64,000 nucleotides of DNA, taken from assembly GCA_963804375.1 (NCBI GenBank), contig CAWDQE010000015.1:943385-1007384 (forward strand), in the 5' to 3' direction. This document shows, piece by piece, positions 29,487-38,296 of the stretch. How positions within the stretch are numbered: the stretch's first letter is position 1; every line of letters begins with the position of its first letter. A program made the translations under genes and the position numbers. A model generated the notes under the pieces. That model did no database searches and had not been told where the DNA came from. It saw only the letters and a program-made list of their open reading frames with translations. This DNA is from JANXQG01 sp963804375. Lineage in GTDB: Bacteria; Planctomycetota; Planctomycetia; Pirellulales; Thermoguttaceae.

Positions 29487-32400
29487 TGTATTGCCGTTTG
29501 AAGACTCCTGCTTGGTTTCTCATCCTTATTGTCTTTGCCGTCATCCCCGGCTTCTCCGCCGAGATCAAGTTCGCCTCGTCGCCGGGCGTGACATTGCCGG
29601 TACGGTTTACGGCACCAGGCAAGGGGATGGTCAGCCTGGCGGTGTATGACGCCGACGGCGTCCTCGTGCGAACCCTGCTGAATGCCCAGGCGGTTGAGGC
29701 GGGGCTGCAAACGGTTGCCTGGGACGCCACCACCGACCTGGGCCTGCCGGTGAAAGCGGGAAGTTACCAGGTCAAAGGCATCTTCTTCACCGCATCGCCG
29801 TCGCTGCAATATGTGATGACGGTCGGCAAGAGCGGGAATCCCCCCTGGCGGACGCCGGACGGCAAAGGCGATTGGGGCGGCAACCTGGGCGGTCCCAGCG
29901 CGATCTGCAGCAACAGCCGGTCGGTCGTCATGGTCTGGTCCTGCGTCGAGGACAATCAGATTACCGGCATCCAGCAAATGGATAACGAGGGCCGCGTGCA
30001 ACTCCGTTATTTCACGTTCTATCCCTGGGACACCCGTTGTGCCGGGGCCATGGACGAGACGAACTTCTATCTGGGCATCGAAAACTGGCAGGAGAAGCGG
30101 CTGGAAATAGCCGCCTACAAGCTGGGTGAGCCGCGTGGCAAGATCCTCACGATCCTGCCTACGGGGGCCCACGAGGAACAGCCCGAAACCCGCTGGCACG
30201 GCCGCTGGAGCGCCTGGCTCGACGGCATGGCGTTGACCAAGGACACGCTATTCGCCAGCATCGCCTCGGACAATACCTTGTTTCTCATCGACCGTAATTC
30301 TGGCAAGATCCTCCGCCGGCTCACGCTGCCAGCACCCCGCGGACTGGCCGTGGCAGGCGACCGTTTGCTGGCGGTCAGCGGCAAACGGATTTTGAAGCTG
30401 CGGTTGGACGGTTCCTTGGACAAAGTATGGATCGACGAAGGCCGCTTCAAGGCCCCGCACGCCCTCTGCGTCGATGCCGAGGGGAATGTTTACGTTGGCG
30501 ATAGCCGGATGCGCGGGCTCGGCGGCGAGGACTACGAAGAAGGCAGCCGGCAGGTCTACGTCTTTTCGCCGCAAGGCAAGCTGCTCCGCACGATCGGCAA
30601 GAAAGGCGGGGCGCCGCTTTCCGGTCGATTCGAGGCCGAGCGCTTGGGAGACATCGTCGCCATGTGTGTCGGGCCCGACGGCAAGTCGCTTTGGGTCCAA
30701 GACTCGGCCACCGGTTTTCAACGGACTTCCCGCTGGTCGTTGGACGGCGAGTTGCAGCGGCAGTGGTTTGCCCGCACGCTCGACCTTTTTCCCGACGTGA
30801 TCAACCCCGGTCGGCCCAACGAATTGATCACGGTTCACGACGCCTTCAGCGACGCCCCGGGCATCTTGGGCTACGAGATCGATCTGGCGGCCAAAACATG
30901 GCGGCCGTCCTGGCATTACGAGAACAGTTGGGCCGACATGTACCAGGAAGACGTCTTGCTCAGCCACGATCATGGGGGTAACCCGCTTAAGGGCAAACGC
31001 TGGCCCGTGTTCCATTATTCCCACTTCGCCCCGCTGGTGGCCTTCGGCGGCCGCACCTACGCCATCGACTCCGACGGCAACGACTACGGCGTGATTTATA
31101 TCCTGCCGCCCGGCGAGAAGCCCCGCCCCGTGGCCATGGTTTCCTACCACCGAGCGGAGAAACAGGATGGCAAAATCCACACGATCTACGATCAGGGCCC
31201 CAACAACTGGTTCACCTGGGCCGACCGCAACGGCGACGGGCGGATGTCGATGGACGAAATCATCTTCACGGAGAACCCGCAGGCCATGGAGCCAAGCGGC
31301 CGCGTCTTTCAAGGGTGGCTGGACGGGCAGTTGAACGTGCATATGAAGCGGCCTTTGCGGGAAGGCCGCTCGTTCCGCATCGTCGACAGCATGCTGCCCG
31401 TGAAAGAAATCTTGCCCAACGGAGCGCCGGTCTACGACTGGAGCCAGCTCAAGGACGAAACGCCCTTGCAGGCGCCCAATCTGAAAGGCGGCGACGGCTG
31501 GAAGACCGCCAGCGAGTGCTTTTTGCCCAGACCGTTGGAAACCGCCGACGCCTTCTACTCGCTGGTGGCTCCGAGTACGGATCCGAAATTGAAGTTGCCG
31601 GGGATCGACGGCGACGGCTGGTGGGCCAGTCGCAACTGGCGGACCAGGCTGGTGCGGTTCGACAAGCAGACGGGCCGGCCGCTGTGGGCCGTGGGACGCC
31701 GCGCCCCGGCCGTGCGGAACCGGGCGAGATGTATTATCCCGCCGCGTTGTCGGGCGTCGACGGCGATTTCCTCTTCGTCCTCGATACCCTGGGAATGGTC
31801 TGGGTCTGGCACAAGGACGGCCTGTACGTCGGCCGCCTATATCACGATACGGGCGCGGGGAAGATGGACGATCAATCGATCTACGGCGAGGTCCAGGACG
31901 CTTCGATCTTCCGTGACCCGGGGTACCGGGTGCCCCGGCAGGCGGGCAAGCTGTATTCGCTGGTGACCGCTGCCGGGTCTGCCGTACACGAGGTCTCTCT
32001 GCCCAAGGTGCAGCGGCTGACCGGCGAGCCGGTGACGGTGGCCGGCGCGCAGGCGGCACGAGCGCGGCCCTGGGACCCGGACGGCGCAGCTCCCTATCGG
32101 CGGCCAACCTGCAACGTGTGCTTCGCCGCGCAGCCGCCCAAGATCGAAAAGGGCTTTGACGAGCAGTGGTTGCGGTTGCCGGACGGGCAGCCCCGGCCTG
32201 AAATGCTCATGTTGCTCGACGGTCAGCGGCTGGGTTCGGTGCGGGCCATGTACGACGAGAAGAACCTCTATCTGGCCTACATGGTTCGCGATGCCGTGGG
32301 ACCCTTGAACCGCGGCAGCGAATTGCCCTACTGCCCGTTCGTGAGCGGGGCCTACGTCGATTTCTGCGTCGCGCCGGACTGGTCCAAACCCCAGCGCGAA

Positions 32401-32883
32401 GAGGTTCTCGACGGAGACTTGCGGGTCGTCCTGGCCCGCGTTCAAGGTCGGGGTACTCCGGGCACCATGTACCCAGGGTCGGCGGGTCCGGGCGAGCAGG
32501 ATTTTCAGCAGGGCTTCTGGCAGCGAAAGGCCGGCGGAAAAAATCCGCAGACGATCGTCTCACCCGCGGCCAGCGCCCACTTCGACCATATCGGCCCCGT
32601 GCCCGGACTGCGCATGATTTGTCATGTGGACGGCAAAGACGCTGGATTGGTGACCTACGAGATCCTGGTGGAGGCGCCGCTGGCAAGCCTGGGATTGTCG
32701 AATCCCGCCGGCCGGCGGATTGGTTTCGACGCCTCGATCGCCGTGGCCAACGCGGCGGGCGACCGCCGGGAACGCGCCGGCCACTGGGCCGGCCAGTCGG
32801 AAGGGGTCGTGGTCGATCGTCCCGGCAGCGCACGATTACTGCCTGATACGTGGGGCACGCTCTACTTCGTGCCGCGCCCATAG
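29486..32883 (+). CDS. Secreted beta-propeller protein with FlgD-like and CBM9-like domains (frameshifted)
   Basis: The ATG overlaps the stop of the PEP-CTERM gene as TGATG, so the two are coupled. After a signal peptide (FLILIVFAVIPGFSAEI) comes a FlgD-like Ig domain (SLAVYDADGVLVRTLLNAQ), an NHL-type propeller (APHALCVDAEGNVYVGDSR and others), an EF-hand/dockerin-like loop (DRNGDGRMSMDEI) and, after a one-base frameshift at about 31,690-31,725, a C-terminal CBM9-like domain (MYDEKNLYLAYMVRDAVGP). The restored length is about 1,130 residues. No catalytic motif is seen; it may bind or organise polysaccharide with the PEP-CTERM partner. Confidence 0.72.
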
Positions 32884-33053
32884 GTATTCAGGGCCTTCCT
32901 TGCCCCGCGCACTCGGTCGGGCGAGTGGCAGAGCGGCCAGCAGGCGCTTGCACGCCGCTTGCGTGTCGGATATCCTAAGATCCGTCCAACCGTCGCTCGC
33001 GCCGCGCGTGCGGCGGCGGTAACCCGGCCTTTTCGGCGCGTGTGGAGGCAGTC

Positions 33054-34980
33054 ATGAGACAATCCTACCCGGTTCTTCCCTTGTGGCTTGGCCTGGTGTT
33101 GGCGGCAGGCGGCGGCTGGCAGTGTGGGGCCGCTGAGCCGGTCCGTGCGGTGGATCCCCTGGTCTACCTTTTCGACGCTCCGGAAGCCTCCGTCAGCTCG
33201 CTGTCCGACGCGGGCTTGGCAAAGCTGCAAAAATCGACCGCCCTGGAGGAAGATGACCGCAGCCACCGCTTCGAGGGATGCCCCGTGCTGATGAACGACA
33301 AAATCGTGGCGGTCGTTCGCAAGGTCGCCTCCCGGGTCGACGTCTACGCGCGGCAGTCCTCCGGCCTGAAGTTGTGCGCTACGTTGCAGCCGATTTGCGA
33401 AGGCGGCGCGGAGTCGTGGCAGACGGCGCTTGCCGCTCGCCAGAACAGCCGCAGCGCGGTGGCGATCGAGGTCGAGTTCCGCTTGACAGGCGCGACGTCG
33501 AAGCGGATCACCTATGAATTGGACGCGGGCGCGGCGTTCGTCAAGACAACGGCCGGCGAGGGCGTGCGACGGTTGCGGGTGGAGGCCCCCTGCCGCTTCG
33601 CCGTTCTGCCCGACTTCTTCGGCGACGACATCCTGGTCGATGCCGCGGCGATCCCCGCGGGCCGGGCGGAGCTTCCCAGCGAGAACTTCCTGCTGCACAT
33701 GCTGCCCGGCGGAAACACGATCTTGATGACGGTCTCGGAGTCGCGCGACAACGACGTCGCCGTCAAACTCTCAGACCGAGCGACGCCGATCTCTCTGCGG
33801 CAGATTGTGGCCTCGGACGTCTCCTATGGAAAGAAACCCCACATTTGGGTCGCGGTGCTGGCGGACCGGGGGATCTGGCACGAGCACGACGTTGCCCTGG
33901 CCGACGCGGACAAGACGATTGGCCTGGAGTGGAAGATGCCCTTTCCCGCCTTGTGGCGCAGTCGATTGGAGCACTGCCGACAAGATGACCGAGAGCTGGG
34001 AAATGTTGCTTCAGCAGCCCGACGGCAAGTACGTTATGCAGGGCTGGTTCGGCCAGAACGAGGCGGAGGGTCAGAGTTTCGGCAGGGAATTCGGGGACCG
34101 GGATTGGAACAAGCCGGGCCGCAAGCGTTGGAACCCGGTGCTAGGCATGTTCTCGTTCCCGACCTGGATCGAAAGCGACGGCCGGGGCTGGTTGCAGCCG
34201 CTCAAAGCCCGCCGTTACACGGAAGGCGGCCAGGTCTACAATTTTTCCGGCCCGGTGGTCCTCTATCCCCTGGACCGGGCGAAGGCCGCACCGTTCAGCA
34301 CGCCGCTGGACAAGCTCACGGTGGTCGACCTGGTGCGGATGACGTTGGGCGTCGGGCCGTGCCAGTATATCCTCGACCTGGAGGGGCAGAAGCGGAACTC
34401 GCGGGGTGTGGCCACCTGCTACGCGCGGGACGTCATCAACGCCATTTACAAAGAGGGTACGCAACTCAAGAAGCGGGCGGAAATCGAAGAGCAACTGGAT
34501 GCCGCGGTGGCGTTCATCAGCAACGTCCGCGAGCGGATCGACCTGTATGTAAAGTTCGGCCACGAGATGAGCGGCTACCTGGAGCAGCAGAAACTCCGCG
34601 ATCCGCCTAGTGCGGCGTTCTGCGACGAGTTGCTGGCGATCACCAAGCGCCTCGACCAGATGTTCGCGGAGAAACGCGAGAGCATCCGCTCCCCGGCATT
34701 CGCCCGGCAGTGCGCGGAAGAGTTCCGGCAGGAGCTGTTGACGGCGACGGGCAAAGATGCGTATCCGCGCTGCGAGGCGCAGATGGCGAAGTTTACGTCG
34801 ATCGGCGGGGCCCAGGACGGGCTGGTCGCCTCCTGCCGGACGATCGTGAAAACGCTCCGGCAGCGGGCGGGAATCGCCCTGGCGGCGAATCCCGAGTTGA
34901 AAGAGGTGGCCACCGAGATCCGCGCCCGCACCCAGAAGATTCTGCGGAACCCAACGCCCTATGAAGCCCCACGTCATTGA
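33054..34980 (+). CDS. Secreted protein of an unrecognised three-member family, copy 1 (frameshifted)
   Basis: GGAGG at 33,043-33,047 fixes the ATG at 33,054, which begins a signal peptide. The family block order is: FEGCPVLMNDKIVAVVRK (residues about 77-94), CRFAVLPDFFGDDI, LPSENFLLHMLPGG, KKPHIWVAVLADRGIWHEHD, VVDLVRMTLGVGPCQYILDL, and a helical C-terminus ending RTQKILRN then EAPRH. The frame changes near 33,960, where one base is in excess relative to copy 3. About 640 residues when joined. I recognise no known domain. The N-terminal half looks like a beta-sandwich and the C-terminal half like a helical bundle. Confidence 0.65.
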
Positions 34981-35086
34981 AAGGATTTGGCGATGCACTA
35001 CCAGAGCGAACGGGGAACTGGAGACAATGTCCCGGCAAGGAGGTATGTCAGGCATTCTAGCCGGACCTGCCGGTTCTGTCAGTACC

Positions 35087-35167
35087 GTAGGGTGGGCCGA
35101 GTGCAACGAGTCCCACCATCTTCGTGCGCATCTCGTGGTGGGACTGGTTGCACTCGGCCCACCCTAC
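35087..35167. repeat. Near-perfect 32-bp-arm hairpin
   Basis: The arm beginning GTAGGGTGGGCCGAGTGCAA pairs over about 32 bases with the arm ending in the complementary GCACTCGGCCCACCCTAC, around a 17-base loop. It lies between family copy 1 and the propeller gene and ends three bases before the GTG start at 35,170, so the ribosome site of that gene would be inside the stem. From memory this GTAGGGTGGG palindrome occurs in many unrelated bacterial genomes, pointing to a mobile, MITE-like repeat. Confidence 0.8.
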
Positions 35168-35169
35168 AC

Positions 35170-36045
35170 GTGCGTCACCTCCCGCAACTGATACTGCTGG
35201 CCTGCGCTATTGTTCTCGGGGCGTGGTTGTGCTCCGCCGCCGTGGCGGCCACTCCCGAAAAAGGGGCGTCCGCTCCGGCGGCCATGCGACAGATCATCTT
35301 TTCCAGCAACCGTTCCGGACCGTGGCGGATCTGGACCGCGCAGCCCGACGGCTCCGCCCTCCGCGAGCTGACCCGCGCCGCGGCCGACGAATACGACGTC
35401 GATCCCATGTTCAGCCCCGACGGGAAGTCGATCCTCTTCACCTCCACGCGGGGCGGAAAGACGGGCGTGTGGAAGATGTCCGGCGAGGGCGGCAAGCCCG
35501 AGCGGATCTGCGACGGCGACCAGGCCGAATGGTCGCCGGACGGCCGAGCCATCGTGCTGCGCCGCAACGAGCAACTATTCACCCGCGAGTTGGCCGGCGG
35601 GCAGGAGAAACGGATCAGCCCGAAAGACTGGCCGCACTGCTCGGGCCCCGCCTGGAGCCCTGATGGGAAGTGGATCGCCTTCGCCTGCCGCTGGGACGCC
35701 GGCAACGGCGTGTTCATCGTTCCCGCTGGCGGCGGCGAGCCGAAGACTGTGTACAACCAGCAGGGCGCCTGCGAGCCGCACTGGTCGCCGGACGGGAAAC
35801 GGCTGGTCTACGAAACGGAGGCCCATCTCTACACCATCGGCCCCGACGGCAAGAAGAATCGTCCCGTGACCTGGTTCGGCGGAGTACAGCGCTATGGCCG
35901 TTTCACGCTCGATGGGAAATCGATCCTCTACTGCCAAGGCGAGTCGGAGCGCGGCCCCTGGGAGCTTTATACGATCCCGGTCCAAGGAGGCACGCCGGTG
36001 AAACTGACGGACGGCGGCTCCGACATGAATCCCGATGGAAGGTAA
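35170..36045 (+). CDS. Secreted TolB-like WD40/PD40 beta-propeller protein
   Basis: Starting from the GTG at 35,170 the product has a signal peptide (residues about 1-25, LILLACAIVLGAWLCSAAVA) and then repeated PD40 units: IIFSSNRSGPWRIWTAQPDG, FSPDGKSILFTSTRGGKTGV, AWSPDGKWIAFACRWDAG, HWSPDGKRLVYETEAHLY and FTLDGKSILYCQGE. It is about 290 residues, one small propeller. Such exported propellers usually mediate binding. The upstream palindrome would hide the translation start in the mRNA, an unusual arrangement that suggests the insertion altered expression. It sits between two members of the unrecognised family. Confidence 0.75.
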   Translation: MRHLPQLILLACAIVLGAWLCSAAVAATPEKGASAPAAMRQIIFSSNRSGPWRIWTAQPDGSALRELTRAAADEYDVDPMFSPDGKSILFTSTRGGKTGVWKMSGEGGKPERICDGDQAEWSPDGRAIVLRRNEQLFTRELAGGQEKRISPKDWPHCSGPAWSPDGKWIAFACRWDAGNGVFIVPAGGGEPKTVYNQQGACEPHWSPDGKRLVYETEAHLYTIGPDGKKNRPVTWFGGVQRYGRFTLDGKSILYCQGESERGPWELYTIPVQGGTPVKLTDGGSDMNPDGR

Positions 36046-36065
36046 TCGCGAAGAAAACGCATGGG

Positions 36066-36219
36066 AACCACGAAACACACGAATGGGGAAGAAGATGGAG
36101 ACGGTTTATCAGGATGAGAGTTGCCGGATTGATCGATATCCTAAAATCGAGAATGAGTATTCCCTTGTTCCATTCTCACTGTCTTCTTTCATTCGTGTAG
36201 TTCGTGTCATTCGTGGTTT
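36066..36219. repeat. Imperfect palindrome with AACCACGAAACACACGAA arms
   Basis: The left arm AACCACGAAACACACGAATG and the right arm CATTCGTGTAGTTCGTGT, then CATTCGTGGTT, are complementary with some slippage. The reading frame of the following gene happens to stay open through it, which would wrongly extend that protein. It resembles the outer arms of the palindrome at 13,753-13,890. A dispersed non-coding repeat is the likely identity. Confidence 0.65.
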
Positions 36220-36226
36220 ACTTCTT

Positions 36227-37891
36227 ATGTCCATCGTACATCACTTCCTGATTCTCACATGCGTCCTGGTGCTGCTGCCCTGGGGCCTGACCGTCGCCGC
36301 TGCCGACTACGAGCCGGGCACGCCCAGTACCTATCTGTTCGACACCGGAAAGTCCTCGGCGGGCCTCCTGCCCGGCGCAAAACTGAACCCGAAAGCCGGC
36401 TGGGCGTTGGTTCCGGAAGACGATCTGACGCACAAGTTCCGCGGCGATGCGGTCGTCTTGAACGACCGGCTGGCCGTCGTGTTCCGCTCGGATGGCACCG
36501 GGGCCGAGGTCTACGGGCAGACGTCAGCCGGCGCGAAATACCGGGTGGAAATCTCGCCGCGAGGGCAGTCCGGCCGCAAACCAACCGCCCTCTCGTCGGT
36601 GCAGATTCTTGAGAACGGGCCAGCCGCCGTCACGCTGGCCGCCTGGTTCGCCACGGCTGGCGGCCGTCCCTTTTCGCTCAAGTACCGTCTCACGGCGGGC
36701 CAGATGATCGTCGAGGTCCGGCCGGGCCAGGAGATTGACCGGCTGGCCGTGCTGGCCGAGACCCGTTACGTTGTGATCCCCGATTACTTCGGCTACGACA
36801 TGATCTACGGGGCCGGCACGCCTGATTTTCTCAATTGCCTGCGATTGCGGCTGCCTGCCGAGAAAATGCTCTTGTTGCTGCAGGACGAAGGGAATGCCGA
36901 GGTGATGTGCGTGTGGCCTTCGAACCGACAGGATGCGACGGCACTTTTACCTTCGCTGGAACCGGGCCTCAAGCAGTTCAGCGGTTGCGAGATTCAGGCC
37001 GTCGCGGAAAAGCCCGTCTGGGTCGCCTGCCTGGAGGGGGCCGGCCTGTGGCACGAGTCATCGGTCGCAACGCCCGGCAAGAAGGGGCAACCTGTCGACT
37101 GGAAACCGCCTTTTCCGGCCAAGTGGCGGGTGGATGTTCTGGAGGTTCCAACCGAGGCCTCCTCAAGTTGGCTCGCCGACGGTGCCGTGATCCACGAGAA
37201 TCGGGCAAACCCTCCTTCGCGCCCGCTCCTGGTCTACGCCATGGATCGCACCCAGGCTACGCCGCTGACGACGTTTACGCCCATCGATATCCTCCGTGGC
37301 ACGCTGGGGGTCGGCCCGTGTCAGTACATCTTGCAGACCGAGGGGCTGAGCTCCGATGCAAATCCCACGCCGGACAACGTGATGACTTGGATCGAGAAAC
37401 AGTTCAGCCGGAAGAAGGAGAAAAAGGCCGCCGACGAGATCCGCGAGCGGTTGGCCCAGATGGTCGAGCACGTCGGCCAGGCCCAGGCGCGGATCGACAA
37501 GTACGGCCGCATGTTCGCCGAGGTGGAGAGGCTCTGCGACGCGGCTGTCGCAGGCGCGGATACGCCGTGCGCCCGCATGACGATGCGCGTGCATGATGAT
37601 ATTGGGGAAATCGCGGGCTTGCAGGTCAAGCCGCCTCCTGCCCAGCGCGCGCGGCAACTGGCCGACCAGGTGATTGGCCTGATCGGTACGGATGGCGCGG
37701 CGGAATGCGAGAAAATCGGCGGACAACTCCGCGCCCTCGGCGCCCAGCAGGATCGCACCCTGGCCGTTTGCCGCATCAAGGCTCGCTGCGTGAGACAGTC
37801 GATCGCCGCGTACGCGGACGATCATCCCGGCGACACCGAGTTGATCGGAAACGTCCAATCCAGGATCGAGGAACTGCTGCGAACGAAGTGA
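36227..37891 (+). CDS. Secreted protein of the unrecognised three-member family, copy 2
   Basis: About 554 residues and the only copy with an unbroken frame. The ATG at 36,227 starts a signal peptide (MSIVHHFLILTCVLVLLPWG); the longer frame upstream is the palindrome. It shares with the other copies FRGDAVVLNDRLAVVFRSDG, TRYVVIPDYFGYDMIYG, EKPVWVACLEGAGLWHESS and ILRGTLGVGPCQYILQTEG. The C-terminus is helical. It is the most divergent copy and lacks the EAPRH ending. No domain or catalytic residue is recognised. Confidence 0.7.
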   Translation: MSIVHHFLILTCVLVLLPWGLTVAAADYEPGTPSTYLFDTGKSSAGLLPGAKLNPKAGWALVPEDDLTHKFRGDAVVLNDRLAVVFRSDGTGAEVYGQTSAGAKYRVEISPRGQSGRKPTALSSVQILENGPAAVTLAAWFATAGGRPFSLKYRLTAGQMIVEVRPGQEIDRLAVLAETRYVVIPDYFGYDMIYGAGTPDFLNCLRLRLPAEKMLLLLQDEGNAEVMCVWPSNRQDATALLPSLEPGLKQFSGCEIQAVAEKPVWVACLEGAGLWHESSVATPGKKGQPVDWKPPFPAKWRVDVLEVPTEASSSWLADGAVIHENRANPPSRPLLVYAMDRTQATPLTTFTPIDILRGTLGVGPCQYILQTEGLSSDANPTPDNVMTWIEKQFSRKKEKKAADEIRERLAQMVEHVGQAQARIDKYGRMFAEVERLCDAAVAGADTPCARMTMRVHDDIGEIAGLQVKPPPAQRARQLADQVIGLIGTDGAAECEKIGGQLRALGAQQDRTLAVCRIKARCVRQSIAAYADDHPGDTELIGNVQSRIEELLRTK

Positions 37892-37999
37892 CCGCACCGT
37901 AAATGCTGCTTCGCGCTTACCGCTAATGGCACGACATCAAGATGCAACTTGGTATAGCAAGAGTGTTGTCGACGTTGGGTCAACCGCGAAGCGGTTCGA

Positions 38000-38157
38000 C
38001 TCCAGAGCCCAGGGTCGCGAAGCGCACCCGGGGTTTGCGAAACCCTCGCGATTCTCCGCACCGCGAAGCGGTGCCACTCGTTGTTGCACCGCTTCGCGGT
38101 GCCGTGCGAGGGCGTCTCGGGATCCCAGGGTGCGCTGCGCGACCCTGGGCTTTGGAG
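38000..38157. repeat. Long nested inverted repeat (MITE-like)
   Basis: The outer 30-base arms (beginning CTCCAGAGCCCAGGGTCGCG, complementary to the end GCGCGACCCTGGGCTTTGGAG with two or three mismatches) enclose a second palindrome (CCGCGAAGCGGTG...CACCGCTTCGCGG). It occupies the gap between family copies 2 and 3. Frames through it are low-complexity and not credible genes. The nested symmetry and position suggest a small non-autonomous mobile repeat. Confidence 0.75.
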
Positions 38158-38296
38158 TTGCACGCCTTTGGCGTGATCGTCAGGTGAACGTAACGCACAA
38201 GTTATTGTTGTGCCATTTGTTGCGTCTGATCTCGTGCGCTTCGCCGCAGGGGCAGCGGTGGCATTTACAGTCTAAACAATTGGAAGGATTTACAAG

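Noticed and set aside
36035..36226. N-terminal extension of family copy 2
   Set aside because: The extra frame is the CACGAA palindrome; the ATG at 36,227 starts a normal signal peptide.
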